Shown one piece after another: positions 25,227-33,105 of a stretch of 64,000 nt of DNA (the first letter of the stretch is position 1; every line of letters begins with the position of its first letter). The notes beneath the pieces were generated by a model. That model was given only the letters and a program-made list of their open reading frames with translations, was not told the origin of the DNA and searched no databases. Made by a program: the position numbers and the translations under genes. Location: positions 8,397,501 through 8,461,500 of the forward strand of contig NZ_SAUN01000001.1 of NCBI RefSeq assembly GCF_004011505.1, given 5' to 3'. This DNA is from Nonomuraea polychroma. Its GTDB lineage: Bacteria > Actinomycetota > Actinomycetes > Streptosporangiales > Streptosporangiaceae.

Positions 25227-25346
25227 GCCTCCGATCCTGGTCGCGAAAGGCGATGGGGCACCGTGAGAGCCGGCAAGGCCTTCGACACACCGTCGCCCGT
25301 TGGCGTCACTGTACGTCGTCATGACCAGGGCAAGCCATACCGCTGC

Positions 25347-25358
25347 TAATACGAATTA
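25347..25358. promoter_or_regulatory. Operator-like site 1, TAAT-ACGA-ATTA
   Basis: TAAT and ATTA around ACGA; the 10-base string CTAATACG(A/C)A recurs 65 bases downstream. Lies between the divergent propeller and LacI genes. Confidence 0.55.
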
Positions 25359-25411
25359 CCCAGCGATTATCTCTTGACGTCCCGTTATCTCCGGTCACAC
25401 AATGACCGAAC

Positions 25412-25423
25412 TAATACGCATTA
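25412..25423. promoter_or_regulatory. Operator-like site 2, TAAT-ACGC-ATTA
   Basis: Second copy of the motif, 13-24 bases before the LacI start at 25436, where a repressor would block the operon. TTGACG at 25374 could be a -35 element; no good -10 is seen. Confidence 0.55.
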
Positions 25424-25435
25424 TCGACACGACGG

Positions 25436-26461
25436 GTGATACGCACTGTGACTGCTTCAGGGCGGCGGCTGACGCAGCAGGACATCGCGCGCATGGCTGG
25501 AGTGAGCCAGACGACGGTGTCCCTGGTGCTCAACGGAAGGGCCGAGGGCGAGGTGCGGATCTCGCCCGAAACCCGCGATCGGGTGCTTCAGGTGATCAGG
25601 GAGACCGGGTACGTGGCCGACCCCGCGGCGCGCCGGCTCGTCGAACGGCGCAACCGCATCTACGGCGTGTTCACCTACGAGGCTGTCTTCCCCGCGGAAA
25701 GCGCCGACTTCTACCACCCGTTCCTGGTCGGGATCGAGGAGTGCGCCGAGGAGGCGGGCTGCGACCTTCTGCTGTTCACCAGCGCCAAGGTGGAGCAGGG
25801 GGAGCGGCGGCGGATCTTCAGCGCGGAGAGCCGGATCAGGCTGGCCGACGGATGCGTCCTGCTCGGCCGGACGATCGACCGGGAGGATCTGTCCAGGCTG
25901 CTGTCCGAGGGCATTCCGTTCGTCTCGGTCGGCCGCCGCGACGACGCGGGCGGGCCGGTGCCGTACGTCGGAGCGGACTACCCGCCGGCGGTGCGCGCGC
26001 TGGTCGAGCGGGCTGCGGCGCTCGGGCACCGGCGGATGGCCTATGTCGGAGCGGGGCAGGGCCCGGAGTCCTACGCCGACCGGCTGCGTGGTTTCACCGA
26101 AGGCGTGGCCGCGACCGGTGTCGAAGGGCTGCACCTGACCACCGCGGACGGGCTCTTCGACTGTGGCGCCACCGTGGTCTTCGCCGAGGAGTTGGCCGAC
26201 GGCGTGGCCATCGCCGAGGCCGCCAAGGTCCGCGGGCTGGACGTGCCGCGCGACCTGTCCATCGTCGCGCTGGGCGCGCCCACCAGGCCGGTGTCGACCG
26301 ACATCGACTTCGCCGGGTTCCGCATCCCCCGGCGGGAGATGGGCCGCAGGGCCGTCGAGCTGCTCACCCGGGTGCTGGAACGCGGCGGCATCCCGCAGGA
26401 ACTGCTGGTGTGCGAGCTGGTCGAGGGATCGACGCTGGCACCCGTACATGAGGAGAGGTAA
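25436..26461 (+). CDS. LacI-family transcriptional regulator of the sugar operon
   Basis: Protein of 341 residues from GTG 25436 (GTG 25448 also possible). Helix-turn-helix and hinge: LTQQDIARMAGVSQTTVSLVLNGR, ISPETRDRVLQVIRETGYVADPAARRL. The rest is the periplasmic-binding-like effector domain, with FYHPFLVGIEECAEEAGCDLLLFTS, GHRRMAYVGAG and a late IDFAGFRIPRREMGRRAVELL. It is the first gene of the operon (8 bases before the FAD oxidoreductase), so it is autoregulated and should release its operators when the transported sugar or a derivative binds. Confidence 0.92.
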   Translation: MIRTVTASGRRLTQQDIARMAGVSQTTVSLVLNGRAEGEVRISPETRDRVLQVIRETGYVADPAARRLVERRNRIYGVFTYEAVFPAESADFYHPFLVGIEECAEEAGCDLLLFTSAKVEQGERRRIFSAESRIRLADGCVLLGRTIDREDLSRLLSEGIPFVSVGRRDDAGGPVPYVGADYPPAVRALVERAAALGHRRMAYVGAGQGPESYADRLRGFTEGVAATGVEGLHLTTADGLFDCGATVVFAEELADGVAIAEAAKVRGLDVPRDLSIVALGAPTRPVSTDIDFAGFRIPRREMGRRAVELLTRVLERGGIPQELLVCELVEGSTLAPVHEER

Positions 26462-26469
26462 CCCCCCAC

Positions 26470-28074
26470 GTGGTTGAGATATCGGCAGACGCGCTCGTCG
26501 TCGGCGGCGGGCTGGGCGGCGTGGCCGCCGCGCTGGCCCTGCTGCGGGCCGGGCGATCGGTGGTGCTCACCGAGGAGTACGAATGGCTGGGCGGCCAGCT
26601 CACCAGCCAGGCGGTGCCGCCGGACGAGCACACCTGGGTGGAGCGGTTCGGCGTCACGGCCAGCTACCGCGCGCTGCGCGACGGCATCCGGCGCTACTAC
26701 CGCGACCACTACCCGCTGACCGAGCGGGCGCGGGCGTGGCGGGAGCTGAACCCGGGCGCCGGGCACGTCAGCAAGTTATGCCATGAGCCCAGGGTCGCGG
26801 TCGCGGTCATCGAGGCCATGCTGGCCCCGTACCGGGGGTCGGGCAGGCTGCGCGTGCTCCAGCCGTACCGGCCGGTCGGGGCCGAGGTGGACGGCGATCG
26901 CGTCACGGCCGTGCGGCTAGCGCACCGCGACGGGGGCGATGAGGTCATCGCGGTGGCGCCGTACGTGCTGGACGCCACCGAGACCGGCGAGTTGCTGCCG
27001 CTGACCGGGGCCGAGTACGTGACCGGGTTCGAGTCGCAGGGCGACACCGGCGAGCCGAGCGCCCCGGCGACGGCGCAGCCGATGAACATGCAGGCCGTGT
27101 CCGTGTGCTTCGCGATCGACCACGTGGACGGCGACCACACCGTCGACAAGCCCGCCTCGTACGACTTCTGGCGCGCCTACCAGCCGCCCTTCTGGGGCGA
27201 CCGGCTGCTGTCGTGGCGCTGCCCGAACCCGCGGACGCTGGAGATCGTGGAGCGTTCCTTCACCCCGAACCCGGGTGACGACCCCCGCCTGGTGGAGGCT
27301 GATCAGCGGGTCAACCCGGGCGACGGCAACCTGTGGACGTTCCGCAGGATCGCCGCCCGTGACAACTTCCTGCCCAGCGCGTACGACAGCGACATCGCGC
27401 TGGTCAACTGGCCGATGATCGACTACCTGGAGGGGCCGGTCATCGACGTGCCGGACGCCGATCGGCACCTGGCGGCGGCCCGTGAGCTGTCGATGTCGGT
27501 GCTGTACTGGCTGCAGACCGAGGCCCCTCGCCACGACGGCGGCACCGGCTACCCCGGCCTGCGGCTGCGCGGCGACGTCACCGGCGGCGCCGACGGGCTC
27601 GCCCAGGCCCCCTACATCCGCGAGTCCCGGCGCGTCCGGGCCCTGACCACCGTCACCGAACAGGACCTGTCCGTGGCGGTACGCGGCGATAAGGGCGCCG
27701 TCTCCTATCACGACTCCGTGGGCGTGGGCATGTACCGCATCGACCTGCACCCGTCGACCGGCGGCGACAACTACATCGACGTCGCCTGCTCCCCGTTCGA
27801 GATCCCTCTCGGGGCACTGATCCCGCAGCGGATGAGCAACCTGCTGCCCGCCTGCAAGAACATCGGCACCACCCACATCACCAACGGCGCCTACCGCCTG
27901 CACCCGGTGGAGTGGAACGTCGGCGAGGCGGCCGGCGCGCTCGCCGCCTTTTGCCTGGACCGCGCCACCACGCCGCACGCCGTGCGCGCGGACGGCCGGC
28001 TCCTGGCCGACTACCAGCACCGGCTCGTCCGCGACGGCGTGGAGCTGCGCTGGCCCGACGTCACCGGCTACTGA
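26470..28074 (+). CDS. FAD-dependent oxidoreductase (FAD_oxidored family)
   Basis: Protein of 534 residues starting at GTG 26470. N-terminal Rossmann motif DALVVGGGLGGVAAALALLRAGRSVVLTEE binds FAD; YEWLGGQLTSQAVPPDEH is the conserved next segment of the PF12831-type family. Later motifs: YVLDATETGELLPLTGAEYVTG, and IPLGALIPQRMSNLLPACKNIGTTHITNGAYRLHPVEWNVGEAAGALA, which closes the FAD site. No signal peptide, so it acts in the cytoplasm. Its place between the LacI gene and the binding protein implies oxidation of the imported sugar or conjugate. Substrate unknown. Confidence 0.85.
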   Translation: MVEISADALVVGGGLGGVAAALALLRAGRSVVLTEEYEWLGGQLTSQAVPPDEHTWVERFGVTASYRALRDGIRRYYRDHYPLTERARAWRELNPGAGHVSKLCHEPRVAVAVIEAMLAPYRGSGRLRVLQPYRPVGAEVDGDRVTAVRLAHRDGGDEVIAVAPYVLDATETGELLPLTGAEYVTGFESQGDTGEPSAPATAQPMNMQAVSVCFAIDHVDGDHTVDKPASYDFWRAYQPPFWGDRLLSWRCPNPRTLEIVERSFTPNPGDDPRLVEADQRVNPGDGNLWTFRRIAARDNFLPSAYDSDIALVNWPMIDYLEGPVIDVPDADRHLAAARELSMSVLYWLQTEAPRHDGGTGYPGLRLRGDVTGGADGLAQAPYIRESRRVRALTTVTEQDLSVAVRGDKGAVSYHDSVGVGMYRIDLHPSTGGDNYIDVACSPFEIPLGALIPQRMSNLLPACKNIGTTHITNGAYRLHPVEWNVGEAAGALAAFCLDRATTPHAVRADGRLLADYQHRLVRDGVELRWPDVTGY

Positions 28075-28094
28075 CGCCAGAAGGAGAACCCCCC

Positions 28095-29360
28095 ATGAAA
28101 GCATCCGGGAAGCTGGCGGCCCTCACGCTGACCGCCCTCCTCACGGTCACCGCCTGCGGCGGCGGCGGCGACGCCGCGCCTGCCGCGCAGGGCCCGCAGC
28201 CGCTGCGCATGTCGATCTGGACCTCCAACGAGGCCCACCTGAAGCTGTTCAACGAGATCGCCGCCGAATACCGCAAGTCCCACCCGCAGGTCGGCGAGAT
28301 CACCTTCGACCCGATCCCGTTCGAGAACTACACCACCACGCTGACCACGCAGATCGCCGGCGGCAACGCCCCCGACCTGGCATGGATCCTCGAGAACTCC
28401 GCCCCCGACTTCGTCGGCTCCGGCGCCCTCGTCCCGCTCAAGAGCAAGGTCGAGAACGCCGGCGAGCTGGTCCCCGCCGCCACCCGGCTGTGGGAGCGCG
28501 ACGGCGAGCTGTACGCCTACCCGTTCTCCACCTCGCCCTTCGGCGTCTTCGTCAACACCGACCTGGTCAAGGCCGCGGGCCAGAAAACGCCGCGCGAGCT
28601 GATCAAGGCCGGCCAGTGGGACTGGGAGCACGCCAACGAGATCAACAAGGCCGTGGCGGCGAAGGGCAAGAACGGCCTGACCATCCTCAACTTCGACTAC
28701 AAGGCCTGGGACAACCTCGCCACCGTCTGGCAGGGCTGGGGTGCCAAGGCGTGGAGCGACGACGGCAGCACGTGCCAGTTCAACGCGCCCGAGATGGTCG
28801 AAGCCATGACGTTCATGCACAAGGCGATCTTCACCGACAAATCCATGCCGGGGCCGGGCACCGCCGTCGACTTCTTCTCCGGCGACACCGCGATGGCCGT
28901 TGCCCAGATCTCCCGCGCAGCCATGCTGGAGGACGCGACGTTCAAGTGGGACCTGGTGCCGCTGCCCGCTGGGCCGAAGGGCGAGTACGCGGTCATCGGC
29001 CAGGCCGGGATCGGCGTGCTGAAGAAGTCGCCGAGGGCCGAGCAGGCCACCGACTTCCTCGCCTACTTCACCAACGTGGCCAACTCGGCCAAGCTCGCCG
29101 CGTACTTCCCGCCCGCGCGCAGCTCTCTGCTGACAGCCGACACCATGGCCAAGACCAGCCCCATGCTGAACGGCGATCAGCTCCAGGAAGTGGTGATCGA
29201 CGGCATCGAGAAGGGTGTGGTCAAGCCCAGCCATAAGGGGCAGGCCGAGCTCGCTCAGACCGCCAGGGCCGCACTCGACCCGCTGTGGAAGCCGGATGCC
29301 GACGTCAAGGCGGTGCTGGACGGCGTGTGCGCGAAGATCCAGCCGCTGCTGGGCGGATGA
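28095..29360 (+). CDS. ABC sugar-binding lipoprotein
   Basis: Protein of 421 residues, ATG 28095 behind GAAGGAGAA. Signal peptide with lipobox LTVTAC (Cys acylated), then a Gly-rich linker. The mature part is a family 1 solute-binding protein: LRMSIWTSNEAHLKLFNEIAAEYRKSHP, TTLTTQIAGGNAPDLAWI, YAYPFSTSPFGVFVNTDLVKAAG, FFSGDTAMAV. It captures the substrate for the two permeases that follow. No ATPase gene is present; in actinobacteria a shared MsiK-type ATPase usually energises such importers. Confidence 0.92.
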   Translation: MKASGKLAALTLTALLTVTACGGGGDAAPAAQGPQPLRMSIWTSNEAHLKLFNEIAAEYRKSHPQVGEITFDPIPFENYTTTLTTQIAGGNAPDLAWILENSAPDFVGSGALVPLKSKVENAGELVPAATRLWERDGELYAYPFSTSPFGVFVNTDLVKAAGQKTPRELIKAGQWDWEHANEINKAVAAKGKNGLTILNFDYKAWDNLATVWQGWGAKAWSDDGSTCQFNAPEMVEAMTFMHKAIFTDKSMPGPGTAVDFFSGDTAMAVAQISRAAMLEDATFKWDLVPLPAGPKGEYAVIGQAGIGVLKKSPRAEQATDFLAYFTNVANSAKLAAYFPPARSSLLTADTMAKTSPMLNGDQLQEVVIDGIEKGVVKPSHKGQAELAQTARAALDPLWKPDADVKAVLDGVCAKIQPLLGG

Positions 29361-29361
29361 C

Positions 29362-30303
29362 GTGACGGTGACGGATCTCGGCAACCGGGTGGCCGAGCGC
29401 GCCGCCACCCGGCCCCGCCACTTCTGGACCATCCCCCGGCGCGACGCCCTCGTCGGTTACCTGATGATCTCGCCGCAGCTCGCCGGAAGCGCGCTGTTCG
29501 TCCTGCTGCCGCTCGGCCTGGTCGTCTACTACAGCCTCCAGGAGTGGAACGTGCTGGCGGGCACGTTCGAGTTCGTCGGGGGCGACAACTACGCCAAGCT
29601 GCTCGCCGACCCGAACATGGGACAGGTGCTGACCAGCACCGCGTTCTTCTCGGTCGGCCTGGTCGTGCTCAACCTCACCCTCGCCCTCACTCTGGCCATC
29701 CTGCTCGACCAGCGGCTGCGCGGCACCACGTTCTTCCGCACGCTGTTCTTCTCGCCGGTGCTGGTGTCGCTGGTCGCCTGGACCATCGTCTGGCAGTTCC
29801 TGCTCCAGCAGGACGGCGGCGTCAACGGCCTGCTCGGCGTGGCGGGCGTGGACGGCCCCAACTGGCTGCGCGGCGAGACCACCGCCCTGCTGTCGGTCGT
29901 CGTCGTCCAGGTCGTCAAGAACGTGGGGCTCAACATGGTCCTGTTCCTGGCCGCGCTCCAAGGCGTGCCGCGCCAGCTGTACGAGGCGGCGCAGCTCGAC
30001 GGCGCCGGCGCCTGGACCCGGTTCCTGCGCATCACGGTGCCTCTGATCAGCCCGACGATCCTGCTCACCTCGATCATCACCGTGGTCGGGTCGCTGCAGG
30101 TGTTCGCCCAGATCGCCGTGCTCACCCAGGGCGGACCCGGTATGTCCACCACCGTCCTCGTCTACTACCTGTACCAGCAGGCCTTCCAGTTCCGGCACCT
30201 CGGCTACGGCGCCACCCTGTCGGTCCTGCTGTTCCTGATCGTCGCGGCGCTGACGCTGCTGCAGTGGCGGCTGCGCCGGAGGTGGGTCTTCCATGAGTCG
30301 TAG
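29362..30303 (+). CDS. ABC sugar permease, MalF type
   Basis: Protein of 313 residues from GTG 29362, one base after the binding-protein stop. Six membrane segments, beginning VGYLMISPQLAGSALFVLLPLGLVVYYSL, and the cytoplasmic EAA loop EAAQLDGAGAWTRFLRITVPLISP (about 210-235) that docks onto the ATPase. The longer open frame upstream belongs to another phase. The following permease starts 11 bases before this one ends. Confidence 0.93.
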   Translation: MTVTDLGNRVAERAATRPRHFWTIPRRDALVGYLMISPQLAGSALFVLLPLGLVVYYSLQEWNVLAGTFEFVGGDNYAKLLADPNMGQVLTSTAFFSVGLVVLNLTLALTLAILLDQRLRGTTFFRTLFFSPVLVSLVAWTIVWQFLLQQDGGVNGLLGVAGVDGPNWLRGETTALLSVVVVQVVKNVGLNMVLFLAALQGVPRQLYEAAQLDGAGAWTRFLRITVPLISPTILLTSIITVVGSLQVFAQIAVLTQGGPGMSTTVLVYYLYQQAFQFRHLGYGATLSVLLFLIVAALTLLQWRLRRRWVFHES

Positions 30304-31123
30304 GGTCAAGCTCGCGTTGTACGCGCTGCTGTGCGTGTTGTGCGTGCCGTTCGTCTTCCCGACCTGGTGGATGGTCACCTCGTCGGTCAAGCCGATCAGC
30401 GACATCTTCGCGTTTCCGCCCTCGCTGGTGCCCTCCAGGTTCGACTTCTCCACCTACGGCCGGGTCTTCGAGTTGCAGCCGTTCGGGCAGCAGTACCTCA
30501 ACAGTCTCTACATCGCCGCGGTGGTGACCGTCGGCACGATGGCGGTGGCCGCGATGGCCGGCTACGCCTTCGCCCGCATCCGCTTCCCCGGCCAGAACGT
30601 GCTCTTCCTGGTCGTGCTCGTCGGCCTGCTGATCCCCAGCGAGGTGACGATCGTCCCGCTGTTCCAGATGTTCCACACGGCGGGGACGACCGACACGCAC
30701 TGGCCGCTGATCCTGGTGCCGATCCTGGGCGCGCCCGGCGTGCTGGCGACGTTCATCATGCGGCAGTTCTTCATCACGCTGCCCGGCGAGCTGGAGGAGG
30801 CCGCCAGGGTCGACGGGCTCGGCCGCTTCGGCACCTTCTGCCGGGTGGCGTTGCCGCTGGCCAGGCCCGCGCTCGGCGCCGTCGCCATCTTCACGTTCCT
30901 GCACTCGTGGAACCTCTATCTCGAACCGATCGTGTTCCTGTCGACCCCGTCGAAGTTCACCCTGCCGCAGGCGCTCACCCAGTTCGTCGACGCCTACGGC
31001 TCGCCCCTGTGGAACGTGCAGCTGTCCGCCGCCACGATGACCGCCCTGCCCATCCTGGTCGTCTTCGTGCTGGCCCAGCGGCAGTTCATCGAGGGGCTCG
31101 CGCACACCGGTCTGAAAGGCTGA
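30293..31123 (+). CDS. ABC sugar permease, MalG type
   Basis: Protein of 276 residues overlapping the previous gene by 11 bases. Typical MalG-like features: one N-terminal helix followed by WWMVTSSVKPISDIFAFPPSLVPSRF, YAFARIRFPGQNVLFLVVLVGLLIPSEVTIVPLFQMF, and the EAA loop EEAARVDGLGRFGTFCRVALPLARP (about 165-190). It pairs with the MalF-type subunit to form the translocation channel. Confidence 0.93.
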   Translation: MSRRVKLALYALLCVLCVPFVFPTWWMVTSSVKPISDIFAFPPSLVPSRFDFSTYGRVFELQPFGQQYLNSLYIAAVVTVGTMAVAAMAGYAFARIRFPGQNVLFLVVLVGLLIPSEVTIVPLFQMFHTAGTTDTHWPLILVPILGAPGVLATFIMRQFFITLPGELEEAARVDGLGRFGTFCRVALPLARPALGAVAIFTFLHSWNLYLEPIVFLSTPSKFTLPQALTQFVDAYGSPLWNVQLSAATMTALPILVVFVLAQRQFIEGLAHTGLKG

Positions 31124-31125
31124 CC

Positions 31126-32991
31126 ATGCTCTCCCGCCGCACCTTGCTCCGCGCCACCGCCCTGCTCCCGGTGGCCGCCCCCGTGCTCTTCCCCGGCACC
31201 GCATCCGCCGAAGTCCCCGACCTGGCGCCGCTGCCCACCCTGAACCGCGCCTTGTTCGCCCCCCACGAGCAGCGCTTCGCGCCGTACCTGGCCACCCTCG
31301 CGCCCATGGTCAACGACATGGACGACAGCGGTTTCTTCGCCGGCGGCTGGTGGCGTACGCCGTCGGCGTCGTACAACGCCCGCGTGCAGGAGCACGTCTT
31401 CACGCTGGCCTGGTTCTACGCCAACGCCCGCCCGTGGAACCCGTACGCCGGGGACGCGAGCCTGCTGGCCGCGCTCGACGCGGCGCTCGGCCACTACCTG
31501 TCGCTCCAGCACTCCGACGGTTCCTTCCCCGAGTACAGCCGCAACGAGCACGGCCTGGCCCCCACCGGGTTCGGCATCGGCTACCTGGCCAAGACCCTGC
31601 GGATCCTGCGCTCGGCCGGAGTGCTGCCCGCCCGGCAGGCCCAGCTCACCGCCGCGTTGCGTACGGCCATGACCTGGTTCCTGAACCCCGCCAACCGCAC
31701 CGTCTGGCAGGAACCCCTCTACTTCGCCAACCAGACCGCCTCCGGCCTGGCCGGGGCCGCGCTCGCGCTCAAGCTCGACCCCGACCCCACGCTGGCCACG
31801 GGCCTGACCGAGGCGTTCGCCCGGATCGCCGCGACCGGCGTGAGCCCCGTCGGCTTCTTCTACGAGGAGCGCGGCCACGACATGAACTACAACTTCGAGG
31901 TCATGCTCCCCGAACTGGCCGACGCCTACCACCACAACCCGGACCCGAACCTGGTGGACATGGCCCGCGCCTTCACCGGCTTCCTGGCCTACAACCTGCT
32001 GCGCGAGCCCGACGGCGCCGGATACATGGTCAACGTCGCCCCCTCCACCCGCACCAGCACCCGCTGGTACGACGAGGTCCGGCCCGATCCCGACAGGACC
32101 GCGCTCAACTGGACGTTCACCCACCAGGTGCCGCTGCTGTCGGCGTTCATGACCGCCCGCGAGGACCTGGCCGAGGCGCGCGCCGCCTGGGCCGCTTCCA
32201 CCGAGCCGGTGACGCCGCTCGCCAAGCAGGACACCTCGCCGCGCATCCTCACCCACGGCCTCTACGACGAGCGGTTCCCCAGCAGACAGCAGCGAGCCGA
32301 CGCCATCGCGGACCTGCCCTACCTGCGCTCCGACAACTTCGTCGAACTGCGCAGGGACAGCGGACAGGACTTCCTGTACGTCCGCAAGCCCGGCCTGTAC
32401 CTGGGCGGCTACTTCGGCCGCCGCGCCTCCCGCAGCCGCACCGGCCTGACCTTCCTGTGGCACCCCGAAGCCGGCACGATCATCTGCGGGCTCAACGACA
32501 ACAACCACGCCTGCTGGTCCACCGTCTTCCCCGGCCAGGCGCCCGACTCCAACGGCCCCCTGCCCGCCACCTACTTCCACGGCGCCCCCGGTGGCAGCGA
32601 GTGGGCGGGCGGTCAGGCCCCCGCCGCCTTCGGCATCCGCTACGGCAACGCGAACGTCACCACGGACGTCCTCGTCGCCCGCCGGACGATCCGGCGCACC
32701 GTCACGGCGAACGCCGCCGCCACCGAGCAGATCCCTCTCGTCCTCCACCCCACGGACGTCCTCACCTTCACCGACGGCACACAGGCGGCGTTCGGCGGCT
32801 CGACCAGCGCCACCGCCGACGGCTTCGACCTCCGCCGGGGCGGCACCACGATCCGCTTCCGCTGGGGCACCCCGCTGCAGGCGATCCTGGCGGCCGGCAC
32901 CGTGCGCTACTTCCGCGACGGCGCCCGCCGCTTCCACGCCCTCCGCATCCCTCACCAAGGCACGTTCGACCTCACGGTCATCATGGGATGA
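31126..32991 (+). CDS. Tat-exported two-domain enzyme, helical toroid plus beta domain (polysaccharide-lyase-like)
   Basis: Protein of 621 residues, ATG 31126, two bases after the permease stop. Twin-Arg signal SRRTLLRATALLPVAAPVLFPGTASA. Residues about 40-350 are helix pairs rich in aromatic residues (EHVFTLAWFYANARPWNPYAGD, YLSLQHSDGSFPEYSRNEHG, FYEERGHDMNYNFEVMLPELADAYHHNPDPNL), as in (alpha/alpha) toroid lyases and hydrolases. Residues about 390-621 are beta-rich. The His/Tyr/Asn-rich motif GHDMNYNFE is a candidate active site. The family is not one I can name. Context says it releases or processes the glycan that the operon imports. Confidence 0.65.
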   Translation: MLSRRTLLRATALLPVAAPVLFPGTASAEVPDLAPLPTLNRALFAPHEQRFAPYLATLAPMVNDMDDSGFFAGGWWRTPSASYNARVQEHVFTLAWFYANARPWNPYAGDASLLAALDAALGHYLSLQHSDGSFPEYSRNEHGLAPTGFGIGYLAKTLRILRSAGVLPARQAQLTAALRTAMTWFLNPANRTVWQEPLYFANQTASGLAGAALALKLDPDPTLATGLTEAFARIAATGVSPVGFFYEERGHDMNYNFEVMLPELADAYHHNPDPNLVDMARAFTGFLAYNLLREPDGAGYMVNVAPSTRTSTRWYDEVRPDPDRTALNWTFTHQVPLLSAFMTAREDLAEARAAWAASTEPVTPLAKQDTSPRILTHGLYDERFPSRQQRADAIADLPYLRSDNFVELRRDSGQDFLYVRKPGLYLGGYFGRRASRSRTGLTFLWHPEAGTIICGLNDNNHACWSTVFPGQAPDSNGPLPATYFHGAPGGSEWAGGQAPAAFGIRYGNANVTTDVLVARRTIRRTVTANAAATEQIPLVLHPTDVLTFTDGTQAAFGGSTSATADGFDLRRGGTTIRFRWGTPLQAILAAGTVRYFRDGARRFHALRIPHQGTFDLTVIMG

Positions 32992-33105
32992 CGCGGGCCG
33001 GGATCAGGGTCCGGACAACCGGTCCTGGAGCGTGACATCTGAGCGGCAACGCACTGATCAGGGGCACCTATGATGGGTCGACTTTGAGGCGATCGAGGAG
33101 GGCCC

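Noticed and set aside
28382..29236. Alternative plus frame inside the binding-protein gene
   Set aside because: High-Arg shadow of the lipoprotein gene.
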